Positions 22,060 to 34,944 of a stretch of 64,000 bases of DNA are shown one piece after another. The notes under the pieces are model-generated. The model saw only the letters and a program-made list of their open reading frames with translations. It did no database searches and was not told the origin of the DNA. This stretch comes from Daphnia carinata. Lineage: Eukaryota > Arthropoda > Branchiopoda > Diplostraca > Daphniidae. Position numbers and translations under genes: made by a program. Numbering within the stretch: the first letter of the stretch is position 1; each line of letters begins with the position of its first letter. The stretch is taken from NCBI RefSeq assembly GCF_022539665.2, contig NC_081338.1, positions 4,959,679 to 5,023,678 of the forward strand, written 5' to 3'.

Positions 22060-23581
22060 TTAACCAAAGAAAGGGTCGACAACGGGAGCGGAAGTAACAG
22101 GAGCAGCTGTTACAGGAGCGGGAGCAGGAGCAAGAGTTGCTGGTGCAGGGGCCGGAGCAGGGGCGGGAGCTGGTGCAGGGGCTGGTGCAGGGGCTGGAGC
22201 AGGGGCTGGTGCAGGGGCTGGTGCAGGGGCTGGAGCAGGGGCTGGAGCAGGAGCTGGAGCAGGGGCTGGAGCAGGGGCTGGAGCAGGGGCTGGAGCAGGG
22301 GCTGGAGCAGGGGCTGGAGCAGGGGCTGGAGCAGGAGCTGGGGCAGGATAATACGGGGTAACGCTGTAGGTAGGTTGACCTGCGGCGTTCACTCCATTCT
22401 GCGTCACGTAACTGGTGATGCCGGTGTTCAAGTTGGTAACCTGATTTTAACAATTTCATAAATCATCCACTAACAATATTGTAGTTTTGTTAGAAAAAAT
22501 AATATTTTAATTAGATTTACTTGGCTGATTGGGTATCCAGTGCTGGACGTTCCTACTGTGGTAACGCACGATCTGGTGCCATCGCTATTTGTCACCAATG
22601 TTCCAGTACAGGCGTAGTTGGTGTTGACTGGATAAGCTGTAGGTGTACAGTAAGTAGGCTGAGTTGCTGTGTTCGTACCCGTTTGTTGCACGTAATTCGT
22701 GACGCCAGTGTTCAAGTTTGTGACCTGAAACACAAACGTGTTAATCTGCCATTGTTTGTAGATGATTTTTGGACGGACATTGTTCGTACCTGATAAATAG
22801 GATAGCCAGTGTTTGACGTGCCCACCTGAGTGACGCAAGATCGGCTACCATCGCTATTTGTGACCGTTTGTCCAGCACAGGTGGTAGCGGCGGTAGTGGT
22901 GCTGGCCGGATACGTCGGTGTTACGCTATAAACGGGTTGTCCTACCGAGTTGACACCGGTTTGTGTAACGTAGCTAGTGGTTCCTGTGTTCAAATTTGTT
23001 ACCTACAAAAGGAGCTAAAATTAGACATTCATTAGAAATAATGTTCGCACATCATTCTTATACCGTCTGGATGGGGTAGCCAAGGCTGGAAGTGCCGACT
23101 GTTGTGACGCAGGACCTTGTTCCATCACTGTTGGTTACGATTGTCCCAGTACAGGTATTGACGTAGGTTGTCATGGGGTACGTTGGGCTAACGCTGTAGG
23201 TGGGCTGACCAGAAGCATTGAAGCCATTTTGTGTTACGAAGCTCGTAACTCCAGTATTAAGGTTTGTCACCTGTTTAACACAAATGTAACGTCTATATAT
23301 GGAATTGGATATTTATAGTTTTAATTTGTTTTACCCTGTAGATGGGGTAGCCGGTGCTGGAAATGCCAACTTGGGTAACGCAGGATCTCGTTCCATCTGC
23401 ATTGGCTACCAAAGTTCCAGCACAAGTTGCATACTGCCTCTCTTCTACCTTTGGAAACAATCAATTTTCATTTTTCAGATAAATTTTAAAGCCATAAAAG
23501 AAATGAATTTTAATTTACCTCACTGGCAGTTATGGCAGCCAAGCTGCATGCAATCAGGAAAACAATGCCGTAACGTAACAT
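22060..23581 (-). CDS. Secreted exon-per-repeat protein with Ala-Pro tail
   Basis: Six exons on the minus strand: 23581-23519, 23448-23335, 23270-23064, 23002-22790, 22724-22521, 22440-22060 (1182 nt, 393 aa). Every intron is phase 0. Exon 1 is exactly a signal peptide (MLRYGIVFLIACSLAAITASE). Exon 2 is a half repeat. Exons 3-5 each encode one 68-71-residue module: VTNLNTGxTSYVTQxG, GQPTYSVTPTYP, a Cys, VTNSDGTRSC and VGTSSTGYPI. The last exon starts with half a module, then runs into about 35 Ala-Pro dipeptides and ends in VDPFFG. Each full module has two conserved cysteines (exon 5 has an extra one). I do not recognise the family. It looks like an extracellular structural, mucin-like or cuticle-associated protein. 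AATAAA on the minus strand at 21962-21957. Confidence 0.9.
22130..22345. repeat. 12-bp coding minisatellite (Ala-Pro)n
   Basis: About 17 tandem copies of GGAGCAGGGGCT and variants, in frame with the gene above, encoding (AP)n on the minus strand. Copies vary at single positions (GGTGCA, GGAGCT), so length change by slippage is likely. Confidence 0.95.
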
Positions 23582-23644
23582 TTTAAGAAGGTACAGTGTT
23601 CGTGATAATTTTGCAGTATCGAAATATTAGACTAATATTCATCG

Positions 23645-23652
23645 TTTTTATA
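23645..23652 (-). promoter_or_regulatory. TATA box of the exon-per-repeat gene
   Basis: GGTATAAAAACG on the minus strand, about 65-70 bp upstream of the ATG. This spacing suits a start site near 23620. Confidence 0.7.
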
Positions 23653-23659
23653 CCTCTCT

Positions 23660-25143
23660 GCTCACTACGACGTGCCGTGTCTGTTTCTAGGTTTTCAACC
23701 AAAAGTAAATACAAATGTTTTTGCGGTTGTGCAGGTTTCAGTCTCAATTTCTTCATACCTATTTGAAGCGTTACTCAACCGCTGACGTCAATTTGCACGT
23801 GGGAAACCGCACACAGCCATTCATCCCAATTGTGGTAAAACGTATCCCAGATGGGCACAGATATCTGGAATATATAAAGAAAAATCGCCTTTATTAGATT
23901 ATTATTTTCTTTCGCGTTATTTAAATAGGTGAATTAAAGGACTAAAGAAAGGTTGTTATACATTTCACGTTTGAACGAACTCCTGTGTACGACGAATTTA
24001 TTCAACATGGACGCCATTTGTATACCAATGATGGACAAAAAAAATTATTGTGCAAGTTACACAGCTCGTGTTCAAAATTTTATCTGTCACACACCACATA
24101 AATAATGTGGTGGCATATTCAAAAGCTATTTACTTTTCGCGTACGTCAATTGTGGAAAATTCTGCTGAGCACACGTATGCTGGCAGAACAACTCTTTCGT
24201 CGGCTGCCAGTCAAGCGAGTTAACAGGCAAGAGTGGGAGTTGAATACAAAGCAAAAGCTTCTTACCGGTTATACGTGACATTCGATTTGGCTATAATTCT
24301 GCACAGCCAACAGTTTTCGCAATTTTCAGGTTTAAACCTGTTCTATTCTTCGTTAGCATATTGTTAAACCGACAATTTCATGCAGAAAGGGCATTTTCTC
24401 TGATTGCCGTCGCCGAAAAGTGCTGCCACCTATTAATAAAGATCATCACTTTTTCAAATTTTTGAAGCATTGAAAACAAAATCGCATCACGAGAAAAAGG
24501 AAGCCCGATAAGCGGCCAATAAATCCAATTACACCCCAAGGAATGCTGAGTGGTGAGTGCTTAGATTTCCGATTTTCGTTAACGGCTCAGCGATTGGATT
24601 CGTTCTTACTGGCTTCCTGGATTAAAATAAAAGAGACGACCTCAAAACATTCTAGTCATCAACAAAAGAGAAATGTCAGCACGGAAATGTTCAAGGTCAT
24701 AATTGTTAATCGGTCCTTAGGAGGCTCGGAATAAAGATGACGTTGCATGTTCTCGAACCCGAAGGGCCGACAATCTCCCCTCTCAGAAGGAAAACGTGTT
24801 TCGTAATATAAAAAGGGTTATAATATCCGACTTTTTTTTCTCGATTCTTTTTTTCCTTTTTGTTTTAGACTTTTAAGAAAATCGTTTCGGGAAACACTAA
24901 GCATTGTTATGAGCTTGTTTGTAGACAGTTTCTGGTCAGTCGTGTGTGTCCATGGGGTAACTCAGCATGCTTTCTGATGCTGTTTAGTTATTCTAGAATT
25001 GCCCACAGCATTTTCAAATTGTTTTTCAATCGAAAATTATTCGTTTCGTTGCTTTTGGAGCCCTAGAGTTTTCAAACAATATTTTCCAAGGAGGCCATTC
25101 GTCGGTCACCCTTTCCCATCACTGAACGATAAACGAACAAAAA
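23660..25143. other. Intergenic
   Basis: I see no exon chain. The last part contains the 5' flank of the P450 gene that starts at 25144. Confidence 0.5.
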
Positions 25144-27532
25144 ATGCTAACTGAAATTCTGGTAGCAGTCATACTCTTTGCCCTGCTCATCAAAGCATCC
25201 ATTCGACCGTCTAATTTCCCACCGGGTAAGCCCACGTTTCTATTTCTTTATGCAGTATTCTAAAAGTATTAGTTTGACCCCTTCCAAAGAAGGATTGGTG
25301 AAAAGTTTTGGGTACCAATTGTCAATCAATCCAGATAATACCAAGTGCTGAGGAAAGTTTTGCATGCATGTACACAATCTAGCCGAAGGATATATCCCAC
25401 AAGTGTACACAGACACCTTAACTATGTCAGAGTTGGCACAGTTCATGTTACTAAATCTTAGATAAGTAACTTTGCTAGTGCTTCAGCAATGTTGTGAGGG
25501 CAGAAAGGATATTTTGATGATCTCGTGCCCCCCTTCTCATTATGCGTACGTCGGTAACTTCAGCTTGCCCATTTCTGTACAACACTAGCCCTAATTAGAT
25601 TATGGGAATGTTACACACCCTGATGATCAATAATGATGTGTCACTTTTTCTCTTCAATCAAAAGGACCTAGAGGACTGCCTTTGGCGGGTTACATCCCAT
25701 TCCTATCGAAACTTGATCCGGAATATCCTCATCTGGGACTCAAAAAGTTAGCCGATCAATACGGACCAGTAACGGGCTTCTATTTAGGACCCAGTCAGCC
25801 GTTCATTTCCGTCTGTGGATACGAAGCTATCAAAGAAGCTCTATACAATGATGATCTGGCTGGGCGACCTAACAATGCAGCTAGAAGGGAACGAACTTTT
25901 GGTCAACGCCTCGGTAAATTGCTACCCAAAAATTTGAGTCATTCTTAATCCTTTTTTATTTAAAAAAAATAGGAATTGTGCATAATGACGGGCCAGAATG
26001 GCAAGAACAACGGAGATTTGCTCTACGTCATTTAAAAGATCTAGGTTTTGGGAAAACTTCGTCCGAGGGGTTGATTCATGAAGAAATTGATGACTTAATG
26101 GATGAAATACGTTTGCAATCAGCACGTAATCAGCCGGTGGATTTCAGAGGCATGTTCAACTTGTCGCTAATTAACATTTTGTGGGCGTTGATTGGAGGGG
26201 AACGGTTCAAAAGGGATGATGTTCGACTCGCCCACCTCCTCGAAATTGTCGACAGTTTCATCCACAGTGCAAACTTTACGCGGGCTAATATTCCAGTTCC
26301 GGCAATTTTTCTACGCCTATTCCCGTCTATGACGAGGAACTTCCTAGGATTACGTAACGATCTTTTTTCGCCGCTTCAAGATTTTATTCGGGTAAGAATT
26401 TATTTCAAATAAATTCAACGAATTTCTTCTTAATTATTAATGAATTTAAACAGGATAGAATTCAGGAGCATGTCACGGATCGATCAGATGATGAACCGAG
26501 AGATTTTATTGACGTCTATCTGCAAGAAATGACGAAGCGTCAATCCGAAGGAGATTCTTCATTCCACGGTACAACTAATCAACATTCATTCTAGATCAAA
26601 AGGAATATGACTCCAATAGAGCGGGAAAAAAATGTCTGTAGAGAACCAGTTGATAGGAGTTATTATTGATTTATTTATCGCCGGAGCCGAAACGACGAGC
26701 GGTTCTATCGGTTTCGCCCTTTTGTACCTTTTACATCATCCAGAAATCCAGCTAAAAATTCAAAAAGAACTCGATCAAGTTTGTGGTGATTCTCTACCTC
26801 AATTGGCCCATCGTTCCAGGTTCTCATTATATAACTGTTTTGCAATAACAACAATGTTTCGTGTTTCAACATTTTTTTTTCCTCCTTGTGCACTAATCAA
26901 GTTTGGTGTATACGGAAGCCGCCCTGATGGAAGCACAGCGTCTTGCAAACATCACTCCGCTGGCTGTAGCGCACAAAGCTTTAAGGGACACTCATCTCCA
27001 TGGCTATTCTATTCCTAAGGTAAACCTTCTGTTAAATTGGAAAGACTCAAACATTTGTTTTTACTTGAAAAAAAAACAAAAAAACTAACTAATATTTCAC
27101 ATGTTGGCTGTTTCCTTGTCTTCTGATTTAAAAAAAAAGGAAAGCGTCGTAACATTGAATCTGTTTACGGTTCACCATGACAACGAATTTTGGAAGGAAC
27201 CGGAAATTTTCCATCCTGAGAGGCACCTGACTCCAGACGGCAGGAAATTAATCAAAACTGATCACCTTTTACCGTTCAGTGCTGGTAACCTTTAGATTTC
27301 TCCAGCATTCCAACAAGTCGTTGACCTGTGTACTATTTTTATCACTTTAGGCAAAAGGGCTTGTTTAGGAGAACCCTTGGCTCGTAATACGTATTTCTTG
27401 TTTATGAGTTGCTTGCTAAAAGCGTTCGAATTCCGGCCTATCCCTGATCGCCCTCTACCAACACTCAAACCAAAAAATGGTTTGACATTAGGCTACGATG
27501 GATTTGAAGCCATTGTTACTTCAAGAACTTGA
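25144..27532 (+). CDS. Cytochrome P450, clan-2-like
   Basis: Eight exons: 25144-25225, 25665-25913, 25973-26391, 26454-26568, 26642-26819, 26902-27019, 27140-27284, 27351-27532 (1488 nt, 495 aa). An N-terminal membrane anchor (LVAVILFALLIKA) is followed by a Pro-rich hinge (FPPGPRGLPLAG). Then come the C-helix WQEQRRF, helix I AGAETT, ExxR within EAQR, the PERF-like HPERHL, and the haem loop PFSAGKRACLGE with the cysteine ligand. Length and motif spacing are normal for an ER-bound microsomal P450. The substrate cannot be told. AATAAA at 27610 follows the stop. Its intron pattern largely matches the second P450 at 58.4-60.3 kb, except that the latter has one extra intron after helix I. Confidence 0.95.
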
Positions 27533-27619
27533 AAAATCTCATTATTTTTCTACAATGACATTTTTTTTAGAAATTAACCTGTTTTTATTAATGCGTAGAA
27601 TTTCATAGAAAATAAAGAT

Positions 27620-29990
27620 TGTATTGGACAACGTCGTCGATAACATGGAGAGAAATGATAGAAGTCGAAAGGCTTTGATTTGAAGAAATCCGGCGCAGCG
27701 CAGTTACGTGGAAAAAGACCTGCTTCCAGCATAAGCTTGCCCGCATAGTTCGACCAGCATCAAAAGGACTTATATAGCAAAGATAAAACTTTTTTTTTGT
27801 TGATTTTTCTTCCTCTTTATAGGCACACGTCTAATGACGTGACATGGTTGCGGATGAAAAATCCCATCTCGGTCCGTCTTCCTTTGATCAAAATAGCTGT
27901 GATTGGCAAACCCCCGAACGAGTGGAAAGAGATGAAAGTAATAAAGAAAATCCTTGTTATTTCAATCACGAGATTCTGCACGAGCGGACATAGAATCCCC
28001 TTTGAAAAGAAGACAGATTCATAAATATTGAGTACACACCTTAGAAGTCCTTTTGTTCAAACAAGTGGTATGCACTATGTGTTTGTATAGCTCTTTTGAT
28101 TCGTTAAACAAAAATTTAATATTCTTTTTTACCTTAAAGATCTTCAACTGTTGCGGCGCATTCGACAGATCTCGCCGAAAGAATTACCTAAGGTGCCCGA
28201 AAGACACATGATGTTTGATTTACGTGACGAAGCCATGTGCAGCATCCCATCCAAAAAGTTATTATTTTAAAACGTCAAAAGCAAACTTCTAAATGTAAAG
28301 GTTTTTTTTTTTTCATTTTGTTTCAAGGTAAACAATATCACCATGGCGACGTGTAACATGTCGATCCTAGCACCAGCCAAGCAGCCGTTTCTTTATAGTC
28401 CAAAGAAACGGGCAGGATCCACGACATCAGCAGTATACATATGGAAACGTATTATACCCCTTTCCTGAGGAACATACGTCTACAAGATCTCGCTCACGAT
28501 AGAACCTCAAAATCGATTTATTTTTTTCTTTTTTGTTCTGTCTACTCCTTTTTCACGTTTGCCCGACTACTGTTTATTTCTCTGCCCCTACGTAAGTAGA
28601 AAAAGAACTGATTTCTCCCCCTCTTTCTTGTGGAGGAAATCTTTACGTACATACAAAAACACTCTACTTTTTCTTGTTATCTAGGAAGAAGGCAACAATA
28701 CGGGCCCTGATGGAGCCAGCCAGCGGGACTCCCAACACGTGTAATAAGGAAAAAGAAGCGGCGAGAAAAAAAAAATAGCCAAGTAATTGGATGATACGAG
28801 TAGTACTCACACAGCAAAGGGGCAACAGCAGGCGTCATTTCACTCACTGCAAAATGAGTAAGTAAACGAATTTTCCAAATATCTCCGTTAAGGCTTGCCA
28901 AGATTTAGCATTGGCGTTATCACTCATTAGGTGGGTCTAGATCGTAGTAAAAGAATGTGTCGAGGGGCATAGCGATGCGAATAAAACCAATTAGATTTTA
29001 ATAAATCCCTGGCAGTATCGGCTACTCGCCTTTATACGTAATTCAACTTTTCTTTCCAATTTTAATTAGTAAAATCTTGGAAGCCCAAACTTTGAACTTT
29101 TTACAGACATGATGAGCAAAAAATAAGGTAGACTGAAACGTTACTGGATTTAGCATGGTGAACACTGCGTACGTACTCTTTGCAACTCGCCTGCATAAAC
29201 TCGTATCTAATTATTAAGAATTTTTCGAGAGCTAGTTCCATTCTGATTTCGTTTGTGCATGCAACTGACGCCAGATCAAGTGATTATTCCCCTTGTCGTG
29301 TCGTCGCGACATGGTTTCCTGGGATTTGTGGCAAAGTCAATAGAAAGAACTCTTTCCTACAAACCCGATTTATATTTTACGTTCTGAGCCAATTATTAAA
29401 ATGGTCTATAGATTTAAATAGGATTAAGTTAAATTTTAAGATATTATTCGATGTTTATGGGGTTCATAAAGGTTGTCACTTGATTCGATGTGTTCCATTT
29501 CATATAGTGGAAGTTGTTTAAAAGAACGGTGTAGACGGTAGTTATACGTGGGCGGAATATTCACTTACGATTGCCATTATTAAACGAACAACTTGACTCT
29601 TCACGTAGTAAGGAGGAAAAATCTTTTGACATCCCTCACATTATAATTGGATTCCTAACTTGTGAACTCATCCTTGCTCTCTAGAATTTTATTTACAAAT
29701 GTATTTCTATACCGCACACATCTGCCACGTAATCTTATTTATAGATTAGTCCAGCACTTGGTATTTCTTTATTCCTTTTCCTCGTTCAAGTATCACTTAG
29801 CTTCAATACCTGCCGCAGCACAGTCCTCCGTGTCTAATAATAGTCTCCATTTAAAAAGTCCAATAATACCACCAGCAGATGGATTCTCAATTACATTTTT
29901 TTTTGAAGTTATGTGTGTAACCCAGTATTACCATATCCATCCTATACAATACTAAAGAACATTAATGTAAGTAAAATGTGTATTATTAAG
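27620..29990. other. Mostly non-coding; a few exon-like blocks
   Basis: No confident gene. An open stretch at about 28140-28270 follows a good acceptor (TTTACCTTAAAG) and reads like protein (LRRIRQISPKELPKVPE), and a similar block begins near 28327. No chain with start, stop and family resemblance could be built, so these are left unassigned. Confidence 0.3.
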
Positions 29991-29994
29991 TGTT

Positions 29995-30725
29995 ATGTAC
30001 TCTTTCTTGATTTATGTGGTATTTAGTTTTCGAGGAATATGAAGCTCTTTTTCCCATTGTTGGCGTCCAGCGAGATCAGTCTGCACGGTGAGATTATTGC
30101 CCCCGATCTCATATTACTCTTGTCGATCCTTTTCTTATAGGAGCAAGAGGAATGATTCGATGCGGAATGAATCGGGAACGAAGCTTTTTCATAGTTGAGC
30201 TCTCGTGTTCACGCTAGCAACAGCAGCATAGCATCGGTTAGGTACATTAAATTGGATACGTTTCCAGGATGGAAGATTTCCGTCAAAATATATGGGTATG
30301 ATCAATTATATAATAATATGATTAAACATAATATAAGCCTACGATTTCTCACACTTGTAAGCACAGATATTACGTAAATTTACAATCCAAAAAAATTAAT
30401 CATAATATTTATTTAAATAGATTTTCTATTTTCAGGTGGTGTAAAGAAAAGTTTCTTCCACTATCGTATAACCCTCGTGATTTTTAATCCTGTTGGAAAA
30501 GATTCTGTGGAAGATTATAATAAATTGAATTCTGAATTAGGATTAAGACGGTACAATGCCAGTTCTCAAAGACCGAGTATAAAGTATGTAGCTGATAAAA
30601 AAAACATGAGAAAATGTGTAAGTTACGTCAGCTGTCTCATATTCAATCTTTATCCATTTAATTTTAATTATTATTTATAGGAGCAGTCCATAAATTCAAT
30701 GAAAACAATGAACAACTAATATTGG
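29995..30725 (+). other. Unresolved candidate small gene with splice-like signals
   Basis: Several open blocks are bounded by good splice signals: acceptor near 30015 with donor CACG|GTGAG at 30088; acceptor TTATAG at 30141; donor TATGG|GTATG near 30296; acceptor TTTTCAG at 30437; donor TGT|GTAAGT near 30619; acceptor TTTATAG at 30681. Two frames remain open through the block at 30437-30620: GVKKSFFHYRITLV... in one, KEKFLPLSYNPRDF then stop in the other. The model is therefore ambiguous. I do not recognise either product. It may be a small gene, a decayed copy, or chance. Confidence 0.25.
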
Positions 30726-33050
30726 TCCTCCATGATAACTCAGGCCATTGATCTTTCTGACGTTACGTTAATTAGACAGGAAACCTGCTGCTTCGAAGGC
30801 CTTATCCTATGCTTTTCGTAAGACGGTCTAGGCGCATGCCCTTAAATCTCGTAGCCGCTATAAAGACTAGTATGTTTAGCAGAAGCGTAGAAAGTGAGAT
30901 CCACACAGCATCAGTCAATCAGATAAGGCGGTACTTGAAACAAAGTCTTGCACGACGATTTCTCTCCATTGGCTCGTGCTCTATTTGTCAACGCATCATA
31001 ACAGGTACAACCTTAAAATCAAATAAATGTAAATTTTGTCCAATTGGGTTGTACAACTCACCTGCCGTTTAACGATTAGACGTTTCAAACGTAAAACTAT
31101 TATGCAATTACGATTTGCTCATTCAGTTATTTCCCTTTTGAACAATCTAAGATCAAAACGAGTCAAGTGGGACAATAAGTTCGTACGTGCCGTATCGCTT
31201 CTCATCTACCATGTTCGCTCTATGTAACATAGTATAAAAAAACATTTATGCATAGGCAATGGTGTATTCGGCAGTGCGTCTTCGTCAAAAGAAATAATAG
31301 CACGAACGTTGATTGTCTGATAAAAGAATATATTTGAAGACATTCATTCTTATACAGAGAGGCTTAGAAGACCAGGCCAAATCCTATTTCTGAATTAAAA
31401 TGTATATTTAACTGTTGTTGTATGCAGCTTGTTTATTATTCATTTGCCTTAGAGGCTATGGTATAATGGACGATGATTGCATATGAATGTGCCCACTGAT
31501 AATTTACTTGCGTTAAGCAGATTTACATACGTAAATATACAGACGTGGTCTAGGCACGATAGCAGTAGAGCTCGCCAAGCTGATCCGGTCGAATCCTAAG
31601 ATTTTCCTACGGTTAATACATGCATTTGAATGCCAAACTCTAAGGAGGTAAGTTCCGTCAGATTAACTGTCGTGAATTTTAATTGATCTACACAGTCTAC
31701 TTCACCTTGTTTGTAAAGGGTTATGTGTACGTCGCCACCTCGCACATTAGCTATTCATATTCAAAATTTCAAAAAAGCTTTTGTCATTTGATATGGCGAT
31801 TCACGATCGTGTTTACTCTGCATCACCCCAGTGAAAATGATATAAACGATCAATATCGCAGAAAGCTGTTATCGATCCTTAAAAGAAAAACATGTTTTAT
31901 TTACCAATTTTATTTGGAGCATTCTTTGTTTTTGTGCCAAAAAATAATATATACTGCAATCAATTTGGCAAATGAAAGCAAACCATTTGTCTTTAGGGCG
32001 TAGACATAGTAGGGCAAAGAGGCGCCCAAGAACAGTGGCAGTACTGCGACCCACATGACCTCATGTAGACATCTCATTTAAGTTCTCTGTAGGCCAAATT
32101 TTTAAATTATGGAAAATGCCAAAACGTTTTTAGTGTCTTGAAAAAAACGGGTAACACACTACCTCTGCGTGAATGTCATGGTTGCATTTTGCACACCTGT
32201 TCGTATTCATTTCTGCTATTCGCCAAGGAAATGTCGCTGTTTTGAAATCTCTTTCAGGTGTGGCCCTTTCGAAGTCTTTTTAGTGAACCAGAATGAGGTG
32301 ATTTGTATTTCTTAGTAATTTGTAGTTAGAATGCTTTTACTTTACCAATTTTTCTGCTTTATCTTAAATTTAATCATCATTATAGGCAGTAATCCAACTG
32401 TGTCTGCACGTTTGCTTCCCCATCTATTGATTTCATTCATTGTGCACATGTTTCCTCAATGGTGAGCTTTACGATTGTATATCCATTTGAAGATGGACAT
32501 CTGTAGGAAAGACATATTCAATTTCAGTCATAAAACTGACAGCCAACATTGACTCAAAACAGCCTATTGTACGAGGGACATTGTCAGAAAGAGGAGCAAT
32601 ACGACATAAGATAGTGTGGTGAAAGATGTAAAGAATGGTATTCAATCTTATTCAACTTGGAAAAGAAAAGGCACATGTCTTTTTCCATTAACATCTTTTC
32701 TCTTTTTTTTTATAGAGTTTCTAGCTTTTCAACTATGCTCTGTGTAGTCTTATGTTGAGCTTTTTTCAATTCATTTGATCAGCGAACAAAAAACCCCCGG
32801 GGGTGAGCCCTATATGTCGTGAAGAACTGTCTTTATTACTTGAAAATCCAATCATGTTTCCTACTTCCATATAGGAAACTGATATTTAAAAGAAAAGGAA
32901 TGAGGGGATCGAGGAAACACGTATGAAAATAAAAAAAGAATGTCGACGTTATTTTTATCTGTGAAATTTCCCTATGACATTGTGAAATCAGTACGGTAAT
33001 TTTATTGCATTTTGATGTGTGCTATATTTTGCCTTTCTATCTCTTTTCCT
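30726..33050. other. Gene-poor interval upstream of opsin 1
   Basis: Short open frames only, none with a recognisable domain. Untranslated 5' exons of the following opsin could lie here but I cannot place them. Confidence 0.4.
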
Positions 33051-33089
33051 CAAGGACGCCAAACCTCTTCACCCCTTTACGTCAAAGAG

Positions 33090-34944
33090 ATGAATTTCAA
33101 CGGAAGTCGAGCAAGCGTCAGCCAAGACCTGATGGAGCGAACATTGGAAAAATACGTCTGGCGGAATGCAGTCGACTGGATAAATTCGAGTATCGATCGT
33201 CGTAACGACTCTTTGATACCATCATTTGATGATGGTGACGATTCGTTTTGGACCAAAGAACAGCTGATCTTGATTGAAAATTTCCCGGCAAATGCGTTTA
33301 TCGTTATGGGATTGATCGTCTCAGTTATCGGCTTCATCGGGCTTATGGCTAATGGAATGGTTTTACTCATCTTTTCGAGGTATGTTATTAAATTAGAGTT
33401 TACTAACCATTGATTTTATGCATTAATTCACAAGGCTCGCACGCATGAGGGTATTAGATTACTCAATTCACTAAAGCAGATGATTTTCCAAAATTCGAAA
33501 CAGATTCAAACGATTACGATCACCACCAGCCAATACGTTCATCATCAATTTGGCGCTTAGTGACATGTCAGCATCAGCCCTTCACTCAATGGCTGCTTAT
33601 TCAAATTTCAATGGACGGTGGGCCTTTGGACGATTAGGATGTGAACTCTACGGAATGGGAATCGGCTTTTTCGGACTTGTTTCAATTCTGACATTCAGCG
33701 CCATTGCGTACGAACGGTGTCTTGCCATTGCTGGTCCAGCCACGAGGTCGTCAGTGGGTTTAGCAGATGGACACTGGAAAGTGACTAGATCTCAAGCTCA
33801 AAAAGTGTGCGGATTCATTTGGCTCCATTGCGGAATGCTCGTCTGTTTGCCTTTCTTCGGATGGTCCGCATACGTTCCAGAAGGACTGCTCACAAGTTGT
33901 TCGTGGGATTACACGACGCGGACAGCATCCAACCGGGCATACTACATTCTACTCCTCACCACTGGATTCTTGCTTCCCTTGTTGCTAATTTGCGCAAGTT
34001 ATGGACGCATTATGGCATCTGTCATGTGGCACGCTCGTCAAATGGTTTGCATCAATTCGAAAAACAGCGCCTTCCGCAAATTGCGTCGACAGACAGAAAT
34101 CCGAACAGCTCAGATTGTTGTGACGCTCATCCTTGTTTACCTGACAGCCTGGACGCCCTACGCTGTCGTAACGCTCATCGGACAATTTGGTTCAGAAGAT
34201 TCACAACTTTTGTCACCCATGGCAACAGCTATTCCGGCCTATTTCGCCAAAATAGCCGTCGTGCTAGATCCTTTAGTTTTCGGATTTTCTCATCCGCATT
34301 TCCGTAACTCGCTCAGGCATTACCTGGCCAACTTTGCTGATTACAACAAAAAATCAAGTTCAGGTGTAGGACACAATCGTGGCGGAATTGAATTGTCTCT
34401 GCATCAACACGTGAATAGCAAAAGTTGGCCGGGGGGACGTCAAAACAGAAGTTCCTATTGCAGCAGCTACCAATCAAGAGGCATGACTATCTATCCAACA
34501 GCAAGCGCTTTTTGTCGAACGTTGCATGGCGTCGGTGGCGTCGACAGTAAATCAACAAATCAGCGTCGAATGCTTAGAACTTTTCGCGATTTATCAGTCG
34601 ACTCCGGTGTCAATTTTAGAAATGGTGCCATGCCACCTATCGGCCAAGTTAATAATCGAAGTAAGGTGATGTCTAATGGCGGTGATTTAGAAATGTGCAA
34701 CAACGCAGTGGCTGTTGTATCACAAATTCAAGAAGGTGGACAAATCAATAAAGCCAATAATCAGGACGATGCGATAAGTAAAGAAGTGCGTCGCATATCT
34801 GCTTCAGCTAATCGTCAACTTGTTCAACAGTTAACGGTTGTTAATAATTTCAAGCGTGTGCATAATGCCGAGTTCCATGGTGACTGTCCAGCCGACTTAT
34901 CTGAAGCGGTCGTTGAAGGTCAACCGGACGTTAGCCGCATGTGA
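33090..34944 (+). CDS. Opsin 1 (rhabdomeric/arthropsin-like GPCR)
   Basis: Two coding exons: 33090-33379 and 33504-34944 (1731 nt, 576 aa from the ATG chosen). The frame extends further 5' to an ATG at 33015, but an acceptor-like TTTTCCTCAAG ends at 33053, so I take the ATG at 33090. Seven membrane segments, LALSD in TM2, the disulphide pair (GCELYG and TSCSWDY), PEGLL counterion region, AWTPYA in TM6, and the retinal-binding lysine in YFAKIAVVLDP (TM7) identify a true opsin. PEGLLTSCSWDY and LRRQTEIRTAQIV point to the rhabdomeric/melanopsin side; arthropsin is the best guess. Odd points: ERC in place of DRY, DPLVF in place of NPxxY, and HPH where Gq opsins have HPK. The C-terminal tail is unusually long (over 200 residues). 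A paralogue follows 4.4 kb downstream. Confidence 0.9.

Noticed and set aside
22024-22461. Plus-strand Gly/Trp/Arg-rich open frame opposite the Ala-Pro tail
   Set aside because: Shadow of the minus-strand minisatellite; the minus strand has a signal peptide, splice sites and homologous modules.
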